DNA of 64,000 nt from Lutraria lutraria (Eukaryota > Mollusca > Bivalvia > Venerida > Mactridae), in NCBI GenBank assembly GCA_964023205.1, contig OZ026848.1, forward strand, positions 35,141,912 through 35,205,911, given 5' to 3'. Below the pieces are notes generated by a model that searched no databases, had not been told where the DNA came from, and worked only from the letters and a program-made list of their open reading frames with translations. The position numbers were made by a program, and so were the translations under genes. How positions within the stretch are numbered: the stretch's first letter is position 1; each line of letters opens with the position of its first letter. Below are positions 35,803-48,482 of the stretch, one piece after another.

Positions 35803-35935
35803 TAGATACACAGAATAAGTCACGTGATATTACACTTCATATACACACAGAATTTAGTCACGTGATATAAGACTTCATAAAAACACACATAATAAATCAC
35901 GTGATATAAGACTTCAAATAGACACACGTAATATT
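35803..35935. repeat. ~38-bp repeat with CACGTG, left part
   Basis: CACGTG occurs at 35821, 35859 and 35898, each followed by atat(a/t)a.acttca and a (g/c)acacacagaata-like stretch. CACGTG is the palindromic E-box, but no function is implied. The array resumes at 36803. Confidence 0.85.
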
Positions 35936-36810
35936 TATTATTCATTTCAGTATAAAAAGCATATAAAACATGGTACATATATCACAGACGTACGATTGCC
36001 AAAAATGAAAATACATAGAAATATTAAATGAATAACTGTTTTAAAATATTGTAATTAATATAAATATCACCAATTTGTACTCTAAAATAAGAAATCAAAT
36101 TTAATAAATAGTGGTAATCATGATTGTCAACTTTACATACCAAGGATGACACAAAAAAGGGGAAACCCCTTATTTCCATTGTGGTCCTTCTATATGGGAT
36201 TTGACCCAGAGAGGCAAATGCAGATAAATATTAATTTCTAGATAAGATAACAACAACTATTTATGAATATAATATTAATAAAAAAAATAAAATGTGGATA
36301 TATTAACTAAAAAGGTATCAGAATTCTTATATGAATATCACAGTAAACATTAAATACTAGTTAAAAGATGCTGTTTGACCTCAGATTTAAAGTTACCTAA
36401 TTAATTAATATTCTTAATGTGGACTGGAAGGTAATTCCACAATTTGATACCAGTGAAGGAGAATGATTTTAAACCAAAAAAGAACCAACTTTAGGAACAG
36501 CATAACATCCATGGTGACTGAATCTGGTGCTATATGAATGAACTGAATCTTGAGAAATAAAATGAGTGCAGAGGTACTTTGGGCTTACACCAGTTTTTAT
36601 CTTAAAAACATTATATAAAACAATTTGTTCCACTCTTTTATCTACAGGTAACCAATTTAGTTGAACAAAATGATCTTTACTAATATGGGCCCTATGATCA
36701 AGATTAAGTACAAAACGTATCAGTTTGTTTTGGGTGACCTGTAACTTATTTTTCCAATGTTTAGTTAAGCCATGATACCAGAAAGAACATGCAAAATCAA
36801 AATAAGTCAC
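35936..36810 (-). pseudogene. Jockey/CR1-like LINE 3' end, 5'-truncated
   Basis: C-terminal part and 3' trailer of a non-LTR retrotransposon. On minus from 36810 the frame reads YFDFACSFWYHGLTKHWK, KLIRFVLNLDHRAH, LNWLPVDKRV and VHSYSTRF. This is the stretch after the reverse transcriptase palm in jockey/CR1-type proteins. A frameshift at about 36475 leads to FSFTGIKLWNYLP, with a stop a little later (about 36395). The trailer contains a hairpin AAGGGG-AAA-CCCCTT (36157-36171) beside CCACAATGGAAATAA, a form common in LINE 3' ends. The insertion splits the CACGTG repeat, so it is younger than that array. Only about the last 870 bp are present, typical of incomplete reverse transcription. Confidence 0.82.
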
Positions 36811-36900
36811 GTGTTATTAGACTTCATATACACACGGAATAAGACACGTGATATAAGACTTCATATAGACACACAGAATAAATGACGTGACTTCAAACAG
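36803..36900. repeat. ~38-bp repeat with CACGTG, right part
   Basis: CACGTG at 36808 and 36845 and a mutated GACGTG at 36884, spaced 37-39 bp. It continues the series interrupted by the LINE 3' end. Confidence 0.82.
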
Positions 36901-37761
36901 ACAATATGCCATGTTCAGATATGACGACCTCTACAGAGCGGCTTACTTCTTGAGCAACGACCCTCATTCAACAGCATATTGATATTTTCCCACTGCATGA
37001 TTTAATTACTAAGTTAAACTCTCTAGAGCAACAACCTCTCAACAACAACATAATTTTGCTTTGGAGAGGTTGCAGACAATCTCTCTAAAAACAGATAGAC
37101 GACAGTTTACAATTGTTTTTATACTAGAATGAGAACATCTAACCGAGGACTTAAACTATAAAATACACATCCAACAGAAGTATGGGGTAATTTACGTCTG
37201 TTGTAGGTATGTACTTCACGGTAATATCTGCCATAGGTATATGCTTAAAACAATTACATTGGACGAATGTATATACTGATAGCATCTGTTATAGGTATGT
37301 ATGTAGATATTACACCTTACATAGGCATATTTAATATAGGTATCAATATTTGGGTACTAATAACATCTGGTATAGATAAGATGTATTATAATGATACATA
37401 CGTAATAGACGTATGGTCCTTCATACAAACATGTGACATTAATATGGACTTTAAAAAACATCATTACATGCGTCTTTAACATCTTACATCTATAGGTATA
37501 TACTTTTAAAAATAACATCTGTATGCTATGGAATAAGATTAACGGCTTTAGTAAGATATCTAGAATAAATAAAGCACATTTATATTTTTATCGCACATTT
37601 TTTATTATCTTTAAATTCGTGGACGGCAAAGTGTTCTCACGCATGACGGTAATTACAGTGCGTACTGTGGCATTGTAAATCGATAACACACGTTAAAATA
37701 TTACTTAAAGATCTATTTCATTATTCACATCATATCAATATTTGGCAATCTCCAAATCCGT
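36901..37761. other. Dispersed repeat piece and degenerate simple repeats, no gene
   Basis: 36925-37060 matches 45445-45575: both contain 'ctctagagcaacaacctctc' followed by aacaacaacata and ttttgc. 37190-37500 repeats a loose 'atctg..ataggtat' theme. A 70-codon open frame here is not convincing. Confidence 0.55.
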
Positions 37762-40700
37762 TCATGTTCCATCATACTATGTATATAGAAAAGTGTATAT
37801 TGTCCTACCATATCATTCATGTTCAGTCATACTATGTATATAGAAAAGTGTATATTGTCCTACCATATCATTCATGTTCCGTCATACTATGTATATTGAA
37901 AAGTGTATATTGTCCTACCATATCATTCATGTTCCATCATACTATGTATATAGAAAAGTGTATATTGTCCTACCATATCATTCATGTTCCGTCATACTAT
38001 GTATATAGAAAAGTGTATATTGTCCTACCATATCATTCATGTTCCGTCATACTATGTATATAGAAAAGTGTATATTGTCCTACCATATCATTCATGTTCA
38101 GTCATACTATGTATATAGAAAAGTGTATATTGTCCTACCATATCATTCATGTTCCATCATACTATGTATATAGAAAAGTGTATATTGTCCTACCATATCA
38201 TTCATGTTCAGTCATACTATGTATATAGAAAAGTGTATATTGTCCTACCATATCATTCATGTTCCATCATACTATGTATATAGAAAAGTGTATATTGTCC
38301 TACCATATCATTCATGTTCAGTCATACTATGTATATAGAAAAGTGTATATTGTCCTACCATATCATTCATGTTCCATCATACTATGTATATAGAAAAGTG
38401 TATATTGTCCTACCATATCATTCATGTTCAGTCATACTATGTATATAGAAAAGTGTATATTGTCTTACCATAGCATTCATGTTCAGTCATACTATGTATA
38501 TAGAAAAGTGTATATTGTCCTACCATAGCATTCATGTTCAGTCATACTATGTATATAGAAAAGTGTATATTGTCCTACCATATCATTCATGTTCAGTCAT
38601 ACTATGTATATAGAAAAGTGTATATTGTCCTACCATATCATTCATGTTCAGTCATACTATGTATATAGAAAAGTGTATATTGTCCTACCATAGCATTCAT
38701 GTTCAGTCATACTATGTATATAGAAAAGTGTATATTGTCCTACCATAGCATTCATGTTCAGTCATACTATGTATATAGAAAAGTGTATATTGTCCTACCA
38801 TAGCATTCATGTTCAGTCATACTATGTATATAGAAAAGTGTATATTGTCCTACCATAGCATTCATGTTCAGTCATACTATGTATATAGAAAAGTGTATAT
38901 TGTCCTACCATAGCATTCATGTTCCGTCATACTATGTATATAGAAAAGTGTATATTGTCCTACCATAGCATTCATGTTCCGTCTTACTATGTATATAGAA
39001 AAGTGTATATTGTCCTACCATAGCATTCATGTTCCGTCATACTATGTATATAGAAAAGTGTATATTGTCCTACCATATCGTTCATATTCCATCATACTAT
39101 GTATATAGAAAAGTGTATATTGTCCTACCATATCGTTCATGTTCCGTCATACTATGTATATAGAAAAGTGTATATTGTCCTACCATATCATTCATGTTCA
39201 GTCATACTATGTATATAGAAAAGTGTATATTGTCCTACCATATCATTCATGTTCAGTCATACTATGTATATAGAAAAGTGTATATTGTCCTACCATATCA
39301 TTCATGTTCCGTCATTCTATGTATATAGAAAAGTGTATATTGTCCTACCATAGCATTCATGTTCCGTCATACTATGTATATAGAAAAGTGTATATTGTCC
39401 TACCATAGCATTCATGTTCAGTCATACTATGTATATAGAAAAGTGTATATTGTCCTACCATAGCATTCATGTTCCGTCATACTATGTATATAGAAAAGTG
39501 TATATTGTCCTACCATAGCATTCATGTTCCATCATACTATGTATATAGAAAAGTGTATATTGTCCTACCATAGCATTCATGTTCCGTCATACTATGTATA
39601 TAGAAAAGTGTATATTGTCCTACCATAGCATTCATGTTCCGTCATACTATGTATATAGAAAAGTGTATATTGTCCTACCATAGCATTCATGTTCCGTCAT
39701 ACTATGTATATAGAAAAGTGTTTATTGTCCTACCATAGCATTCATGTTCCGTCATACTATGTATATAGAAAAGTGTATATTGTCCTACCATAGCATTCAT
39801 GTTCCATCATACTATGTATATAGAAAAGTGTATATTGTCCTACCATAGCATTCATGTTCCATCATACTATGTATATAGAAAAGTGTATATTGTCCTACCA
39901 TAGCATTCATGTTCCGTCATACTATGTATATAGAAAAGTGTATATTGTCCAACCATAGCATTCATGTTCCGTCATACTATGTATATAGAAAAGTGTATAT
40001 TGTCCTACCATAGCATTCATGTTCCATCATACTATGTATATAGAAAAGTGTATATTGTCCTACCATAGCATTCATGTTCCGTCATACTATGTATATAGAA
40101 AAGTGTATATTGTCCTACCATAGCATTCATGTTCCGTCATACTATGTATATAGAAAAGTGTATATTGTCCTACCATAGCATTCATGTTCCGTCATACTAT
40201 GTATATAGAAAAGTGTATATTGTCCTACCATAGCATTCATGTTCCATCATACTATGTATATAGAAAAGTGTATATTGTCCTACCATAGCATTCATGTTCC
40301 GTCATACATTGTATATTGAAAAGTGTATATTGTCCTACCATAGCATTCATGTTCCATCATACTATGTATATAGAAAAGTGTATATTGTCCTACCATAGCA
40401 TTCATGTTCCATCATACTATGTATATAGAAAAGTGTATATTGTCCTACCATAGCATTCATGTTCCATCATACTATGTATATAGAAAAGTGTATATTGTCC
40501 TACCATAGCATTCATGTTCCATCATACTATGTATATAGAAAGATTTATATTGTCCTACCATAGCATTCATGTTCCATCATACTAGGTATATAGAAAAGTG
40601 TATATTGTCCTACCATATCATTCATGTTCAGTCATACTATGTATATAGAAAAGTGTATATTGTCCTACCATATCATTCATGTTCAGTCATACTATGTATA

Positions 40701-43316
40701 TAGAAAAGTGTATATTGTCCTACCATATCATTCATGTTCCATCATACTATGTATATAGAAAAGTGTATATTGTCTTACCATAGCATTCATGTTCAGTCAT
40801 ACTATGTATATAGAAAAGTGTATATTGTCCTACCATAGCATTCATGTTCAGTCATACTATGTATATAGAAAAGTGTATATTGTCCTACCATATCATTCAT
40901 GTTCCATCATACTATGTATATAGAAAAGTGTATATTGTCATACCATATCATTCATGTTCAGTCATACTATGTATATAGAAAAGTGTATATTATCCTACCA
41001 TAGCATTCATGTTCAGTCATACTATGTATATAGAAAAGTGTATATTGTCCTACCATAGCATTCATGTTCAGTCATACTATGTATATAGAAAAGTGTATAT
41101 TGTCCTACCATATCATTCATGTTCAGTCATACTATGTATATAGAAAAGTGTATATTGTCCTACCATATCATTCATGTTCAGTCATACTATGTATATAGAA
41201 AAGTGTATATTGTCCTACCATATCATTCATGTTCAGTCATACTATGTATATAGAAAAGTGTATATTGTCCTACCATAGCATTCATGTTCAGTCATACTAT
41301 GTATATAGAAAAGTGTATATTGTCCTACCATAGCATTCATGTTCAGTCATACTATGTATATAGAAAAGTGTATATTGTCCTACCATAGCATTCATGTTCC
41401 GTCATACTATGTATATAGAAAAGTGTATATTGTCCTACCATAGCATTCATGTTCCGTCTAACTATGTATATAGAAAAGTGTATATTGTCCTACCATAGCA
41501 TTCATGTTCCGTCATACTATGTATATAGAAAAGTGTATATTGTCCTACCATAGCATTCATGTTCCGTCTAACTATGTATATAGAAAAGTGTATATTGTCC
41601 TACCATAGCATTCATGTTCCGTCATACTATGTATATAGAAAAGTGTATATTGTCCTACCATATCGTTCATGTTCCATCATACTATGTATATAGAAAAGTG
41701 TATATTGTCCTACCATATCGTTCATGTTCCGTCATACTATGTATATAGAAAAGTGTATATTGTCCTACCATATCATTCATGTTCAGTCATACTATGTATA
41801 TAGAAAAGTGTATATTGTCCTACCATATCATTCATGTTCCGTCATACTATGTATATAGAAAAGTGTATATTGTCCTACCATATCATTCATGTTCCGTCAT
41901 TCTATGTATATAGAAAAGTGTATATTGTCCTACCATAGCATTCATGTTCCGTCATACTATGTATATTGAAAAGTGTATATTGTCCTACCATAGCATTCAT
42001 GTTCCGTCATTCTATGTATATAGAAAAGTGTATATTGTCCTACCATAGCATTCATGTTCCATCATACTATGTATATAGAAAAGTGTATATTGTCCTACCA
42101 TAGCATTCATGTTCCGTCATACTATGTATATAGAAAAGTGTATATTGTCCTACCATAGCATTCATGTTCAGTCATACTATGTATATAGAAAAGTGTATAT
42201 TGTCCTACCATAGCATTCATGTTCCGTCATACTATGTATATAGAAAAGTGTATATTGTCCTACCATAGCATTCATGTTCCATCATACTATGTATATAGAA
42301 AAGTGTATATTGTCCTACCATAGCATTCATGTTCCGTCATACTATGTATATAGAAAAGTGTATATTGTCCTACCATAGCATTCATGTTCCGTCATACTAT
42401 GTATATAGAAAAGTGTATATTGTCCTACCATAGCATTCATGTTCCGTCATACTATGTATATAGAAAAGTGTATATTGTCCTACCATAGCATTCATGTTCC
42501 ATCATACTATGTATATAGAAAAGTGTATATTGTCCTACCATAGCATTCATGTTCCATCATACTATGTATATAGAAAAGTGTATATTGTCCTACCATAGCA
42601 TTCATGTTCCGTCATACTATGTATATAGAAAAGTGTATATTGTCCTACCATAGCATTCATGTTCCGTCATACTATGTATATAGAAAAGTGTATATTGTCC
42701 TACCATAGCATTCATGTTCCATCATACTATGTATATAGAAAAGTGTATATTGTCCTACCATAGCATTCATGTTCCGTCATACTATGTATATAGAAAAGTG
42801 TATATTGTCCTACCATAGCATTCATGTTCCGTCATACTATGTATATAGAAAAGTGTATATTGTCCTACCATAGCATTCATGTTCCATCATACTATGTATA
42901 TAGAAAAGTGTATATTGTCCTACCATAGCATTCATGTTCCGTCATACATTGTATATTGAAAAGTGTATATTGTCCTACCATAGCATTCATGTTCCATCAT
43001 ACTATGTATATAGAAAAGTGTATATTGTCCTACCATAGCATTCATGTTCCATCATACTATGTATATAGAAAAGTGTATATTGTCCTACCATAGCATTCAT
43101 GTTCCATCATACTATGTATATAGAAAAGTGTATATTGTCCTACCATAGCATTCATGTTCCATCATACTATGTATATAGAAAAATGTATATTGTCCTACCA
43201 TAGCATTCATGTTCCATCATACTATGTATATAGAAAAGTGTATATTGTCCTACCATAGCATTCATGTTCCATCATACTATGTATATAGAAAAGTGTATAT
43301 TGTCCTACCATAGCAT
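37762..43316. repeat. 55-bp minisatellite, ~101 copies
   Basis: The unit starts ttcatgttcc and contains actatgtatatagaaaagtg and tattgtcctaccata. Length is strictly 55 bp. The main variable sites are ttcc/ttca, gtcat/atcat and tatca/tagca. Rare variants recur in order about 2.3-2.64 kb apart: gtcatacatt occurs at 40301 and 42941, 2640 bp or 48 units; tgtcttacca occurs at 38461 and 40771, 42 units. The array therefore contains a large block duplication. No frame survives because 55 is not a multiple of 3. Confidence 0.97.
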
Positions 43317-44239
43317 TCGAAGATAACCATGATGACTCATAGTGTCGGACTTTCTTCCAGTCACAGAAAACTAGATGATTTACAAGGTGTTTTATTGCAA
43401 CCAAATTCGGTTGTTAACACGTTAATAATCTTATATAAAACAAATTACATAAACCAAATAAGATTTCACAGAAAGAACGATAATGTCAATTATGTAACTG
43501 TTTAGAAGATGAATTTCATTTTTAATAGAATGTTCTTTGGTCAATGAAAAAAAAACGCAGATTAAAAGCATTATAGGATATATCAAAGTGCGGTTAAATT
43601 CATTGATCTTTTTAAATCCGAAAATTGAGAAAAGAAAAATATACATGTACTTATTACTTTAATTCTCATGAGAGAAAGTTTGTTAAATTCTTATGACAAA
43701 TTTATTACAATAATTGTAAATTACATGTATAAACTATTTATACAAATTGATATGTTATTAACTTCATGTATAACATTCCACGATTAGATACGAAAGACAA
43801 ATCGTGGCGTTCGTAGCAGATTGCACGGCAGTGGGAACCTACCATAAGCTATTGGTCCACGATTAAGAACACTATTTCAATCGTGATGGCGGGAAAATAG
43901 CATTTAGTACATATCTGGTTTATCAGTAGTCTGCTTTTAGTTTTTGAGTTAGACCATAGAACAAACCCGCAGTCATAATACGCACACAGCGTAAAGTGAC
44001 GTCACGCGCTGTATATATTTCAAGTTTACAAAAGCAAAATGCGCAGCGTAGTGAGTGTTTTTAGAAAAAAAATGCTCGTTTCGTCGGTAATAATTATCTT
44101 GGGATAATATCAGCAATTGTTTGTTTTTTGCATATGTATTTTTATAGCAAAATGCTCATGGGGCTTTAAATATATTACGAGCAATTTATTTATTTGTAGG
44201 TTAAGGAAACCTTTTTTGCAATATATAAATCTTAAGAGG
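43317..44239. other. Spacer with one LINE scrap
   Basis: Between the 55-bp array and the SINE region. Apart from the LINE fragment at 43469-43576 I see no feature; a 71-codon minus frame overlapping it is a shadow. Confidence 0.5.
43469..43576 (+). pseudogene. LINE C-terminal Cys/His fragment
   Basis: Reads CQLCNCLEDEFHF and then hits TAA, followed by a recognisable but corrupted NVLWSMKKKRR stretch. It is the same region as in 48483-48866 and 17787-17873. The final Cys of the motif is lost to stop codons. Confidence 0.6.
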
Positions 44240-44727
44240 GCATTGCCTTTCTGAATCACTGAAAGTACTCATGAAAACTGATTTGTTTGTTTATATCGTG
44301 TTTGTACGCCCCCTAGCTACTAACAGCCAGGGTCATAAATATGAGGCGGACAGTTCAACTAAGCATCGTTCCTGGGAAGAACCAGTACTTGATCCCCATC
44401 CTCCGTAAGCAACTGCCTACTATCTGACATAAAGAGACATAGTTGGTAGCAGGGCTCAAACCCACGACTTTCCATCAGTGAGAGGTTATAGTGATTTGAA
44501 ATGAGCGACCTTAACCACTCGACCATGGAGGCGGGTCTAAAGCCTCGACCATGGAGGCGGGGCTGTGGAAACTGAACTTACATATACTTGCACTGCAACA
44601 TGGAACATGAACTAGTTTTACTAGTTTTACGTGGCGAATGTAGAAAAACGTAGTGTTTAATCCATGCGCGCCTTATAGCGAGTGACGGCTATGGAAAGTC
44701 GAACTTTCATTCAGTTTCCAAAAAACT
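44240..44727. repeat. Family A head copy interrupted by a SINE
   Basis: The left part 'cactgaaagtactcatgaaaactga' (44257-44281, like about 3835-3860) and the right part 'gaaactgaacttacatatac...cttgcactgcaacatgga' (from 44568, like 3855-3985) are continuous in the copy at 3835. Here they are separated by the SINE. Confidence 0.75.
44282..44566 (-). mobile_element. tRNA-derived SINE (V/Meta-type, RUDI-like)
   Basis: On minus, the head has box A TGGTCGAGTGGTTAAGG and box B GGGTTTGAGCC (about 44457-44545), as in a Ser/Leu-type tRNA. The body contains CTTACGGAGGAT and TGGTTCTTCCCAGG, resembling the conserved central domain of V/Meta SINEs known in molluscs (for example RUDI). The tail ends ACAAACAAA. 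The insertion into family A is flanked by gaaaactga (44273-44281) and ggaaactga (44567-44575), a likely target-site duplication. A short piece of the head (CGCCTCCATGGTCGAG) is duplicated at the 5' end. Confidence 0.78.
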
Positions 44728-44875
44728 GATCTATGGTCACACCTAGATATTTAACATATGATGTAGAACAAATGGGTGAATCATTACAGGTAATTTTGAA
44801 GGCTTAACTGTGAGTGGAGCCAAATAAAATATAACCCGTTTTGTCTATGTAAATATCATTACACAGAGCTTCTTC
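44725..44875 (-). pseudogene. Jockey/CR1-like LINE reverse transcriptase scrap
   Basis: On minus it reads TGYILFGSTHS, a stop, and YVKYLGVTIDQ in the same frame. In jockey-type LINEs a (Y/F)LG(V/I) block follows the reverse transcriptase active site after about this spacing. Both ends are lost. It may derive from the same family as 35936-36810, but the parts do not overlap. Confidence 0.6.
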
Positions 44876-46273
44876 AACGTAGATCTGACAGATTTCTGTC
44901 AGTTAAGATGGCAGAATAATTTGTTTTTCACTGCGCGTACAACGGACGATAGGTGGTTCTAAAATAGCACGTATCTTCTTCAAAAATAGACATTCTGTGA
45001 AACTTGGGGTAAAAATTACACGACTTCAATCCCATGTTACATATTCATGACGAGATCTTTACGCTTGGTTGATTTTTAGTCTTCTGCTCTCATACATTCT
45101 CCAGGCGTCTGTTGGTGACAGTAAACACATCACTTTGAATAATGGAACCAATATTTAAGGAATGCAAGATATTCATTCAGACAAGATGTTATCTCACGGT
45201 GGTATTACGGTCTACTGGAAATTCTAGGAAACCCAATTATTGAATTACAAATGTATAATTACTGCTATGATTTTAATGAGTCTGAATGCTAAATTTTATA
45301 ATAATTTATGTGTACATTTTTGTTCTATATTTTAATTCAATATTTTCTTATTTGAATGCGATATTTTTTCATCTATATTCAATATATTTTTATTTATATA
45401 CAATAATATTTCATTTATATTCATCAACTGTAGATTTAGTACAACCTCAACAGAGCGACCATCTATTGAGAAACAATCTCTCTTCAACAACAGTTTTAAT
45501 TTTCCCATAGAACGATTTAACTATCAACGTTAACTCTCTAGAGCAACAACCTCTCAACAACAACATAGTTTTGCTACCTCACGTAGCCTTACCTCTCTAC
45601 CAAGTGAACTTAACGGTGTTATGTTGTAATTATCTTATACTCATGATGCCATGGCGGATTAACCTTGAATTCCACGAAGAATCTGACGGTTGTTCAATTA
45701 AATTAAATTGAGTCATTAAACCTTAATGTATTAACTCTTCCTATAGTTTTATTCCAAAACTAATTTGGTTATCATTTAACAATACTCATTTGAATTCAAT
45801 TTATTTTCAGAGAAATTTTCAGCGAACGTGGCAAATTTCAATAAGTTCTTCAATTTCCGTTGTTAATTTAAAGAGAATTCCTTAATTGTCCGTGTTTTAT
45901 TTTCATCTGAATAAAATAGAAAATTAATTGATTCAAGATATATCTTTGGAGACTGTACAGATGTGATTAAAATAGGGGCTGTGTTGTTGGTTTGATAAAA
46001 GTAGGTTTTGCTTTGTATTCAAATAGCAATTAAACAGTATAATTTGTTTACGGTACAAACTGGAATTATAAAACGGTCTAGTAACTGTCCAAGGAAAAAT
46101 TGTGATTTAACAAATGAAAACATGAATTCGTAGTTCTACAAATGAATAGTGTGTCAGCACTGGCACTGGTTAGTTTTCTCTAAAAATGGGGATGAAATTA
46201 CTACCAATATTTAGATATCTATCTAAGTGCCAACATATATATCTATATACACATTGGCGCCAACATATATATA
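44876..46273. other. No gene; dispersed repeat piece at 45445-45575
   Basis: Very AT-rich. 45445-45575 matches 36925-37060. A 74-codon frame at 45286 is low-complexity sequence (Phe/Tyr-rich) and is not called. Confidence 0.5.
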
Positions 46274-46533
46274 CAGTTAAAACTGTGTTAGCGATTACCT
46301 CCGAGTAAAGACAACACTGTCAATGAAGGTCATTTTTTAACAAATCGGTCACTGATTATTAAGAACAAAATGATCTCCATATAACGGTCACTGATTATTA
46401 AGATCAAAATGATCTCCATATAACGGTCACTGATTATTAAGAACAAAATGATCTCCATATAACGGTCATTCGTCAATTAAGGCCATATTTTGTCTCCTCT
46501 ACCAAGGGCTGCCTTTGTTCATAGAGTTGGCTG
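46274..46533. mobile_element. Pogo/Tigger-like MITE with internal 39-bp repeats
   Basis: The left end CAGTTAAAACTGTGTT follows TA (46272-46273). The right end, read on the other strand, is CAGCCAACTCTATGAAC and precedes TA (46534-46535). The interior holds three to four tandem copies of a 39-bp unit (cggtcactgattattaag and aacaaaatgatctccatataa, about 46345-46470). The 260-bp size, CAG ends and TA duplication fit a non-autonomous pogo-type element. Confidence 0.62.
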
Positions 46534-47049
46534 TATATACACATGGTGCCTAAATTAATACATTTATGATTACTCACTAGTTCCAACATAATTATTGTTA
46601 TTATCATTAATTTTATCTATATGTTGGTGCCAACATATACACGTATATCGTCTACCACTGTGGTATAATACATAATAGTTTATTTCAGATTCATAAGGCT
46701 CTCTGTGTACAACAAATTTATATACAAACACATAGACGTAACAAGGTGACAAAAAGCGGTAAAAATTTACATTAATATTGGTTACCACATATATACAACG
46801 GAGAAGGTGGAACAAATGTTTATAGTTCATTCATTTATATGCATATTTGACATATAAAGGGGAAAATGATCTGAAAGCTGTAACTATACGAAATTATTCA
46901 GACGGTACAACAATAATAAAAAGAGATAATATATATATACAAATATATAAAGTGTTTACTGAATTGGTAACAATTAAAGATAGTTAAACGGAATAATATA
47001 AATTAAAAGTAACATTTGCATGGCGTAATCAAATAGAGGACGATTTACA
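46534..47049. other. No feature recognised
   Basis: AT-rich spacer. 'gcatggcgtaatcaaatagagg' at about 47017 recurs at about 48083 beyond the array. Confidence 0.5.
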
Positions 47050-48040
47050 CACACACACATATATATATATATATACATTATGACATTCTTACTGATGACA
47101 TGTTTACACTTTTATATACATAATGGCATTCTTACTGATGACATGTTTACACTTTTATATACATAATGGCATTCTTACTGATGACATGTTTACACTTTTA
47201 TATACATAATGGCATTCTTACTGATGACATGTTTACACTTTTATATACATAATGGCATTCTTACTGATGACATGTTTACACTTTTATATACATAATGGCA
47301 TTCTTACTGATGACATGTTTACACTTTTATATACATAATGGCATTCTTACTGATGACATGTTTACACTTATATATACATAATGGCATTCTTACTGATGAC
47401 ATGTTTACACTTATATATACATAATGGCATTCTTACTGATGACATGTTTACACTTATATATACATAATGGCATTCTTACTGATGACATGTTTACACTTTT
47501 ATATACATAATGGCATTCTTACTGATGACATGTTTACACTTTTATATACATAATGGCATTCTTACTGATGACATGTTTACACTTTTATATACATAATGGC
47601 ATTCTTACTGATGACATGTTTACACTTTTATATACATAATGGCATTCTTACTGATGACATGTTTACACTTTTATATACATTATGACATTCTTACTGATGA
47701 CATGTTTACACTTTTATATACATAATGGCATTCTTACTGATGACATGTTTACACTTTTATATACATAATGGCATTCTTACTGATGACATGTTTACACTTT
47801 TATATACATAATGGCATTCTTACTGATGACATGTTTACACTTTTATATACATAATGGCATTCTTACTGATGACATGTTTACACTTATATATACATTATGA
47901 AATTCTTAGTGATGGCATGTTTGCACTTTTATATACATTTTGACATTCTTACTGATGACATGTTTACACTTATATAATTATACATTATGACATTATTACT
48001 GATGACTTGTTTACACTTATATATACATTATGGTATTTTA
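47050..48040. repeat. 43-bp minisatellite, ~22 copies
   Basis: Begins with an (AC)n(AT)n microsatellite (47051-47075), then cattcttactgatgacatgt plus ttacacttttatatacataatgg at 43-bp steps. Right-end copies are degenerate. The sequence to the left of the array (catggcgtaatcaa...tagagga) is also found on its right at about 48083, so the array grew inside a repeated segment. Confidence 0.95.
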
Positions 48041-48482
48041 ACTGATGATATAGTGATAGAATGAGTTTTTCACAAAACATAAATGCATGACGTAATCAAT
48101 AGAGGAAGGTTTATAATTACATATACATTATGACATTTTAACTGATGTTATAACATATGTTTGAAGAAACATGAATTCAGATCTTCACCTACAACATAAA
48201 AGCATGATGTAATATATATTTATTTGTGTCGGATGTAAGTCTTATAACATAGTGAGATAAAACATGCATCTACGTGTATATTAATAGACCAAGAGGAATA
48301 CATATCATATAATTCTAAACTAATCCGTCAAGAAGGACAGTAACATTTGTTTGTTTAAATACAATACAATGTATACGCAACTATTTGTTTAAAAAATACA
48401 CATATAGTTGCAGTTTAAAATTACGTATGGGTATAACAAGTATAATTAAGTAAGTATAAAAGTATATATAATCTACACAGAC
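48041..48482. other. Degenerate repeat flank, no gene
   Basis: Contains further partial copies of the array flank (about 48083 and 48192). Confidence 0.5.

Noticed and set aside
37762..43316. CRISPR array (regular short repeats)
   Set aside because: The whole 55-bp unit is repeated with no unique spacers, and the DNA is eukaryotic.
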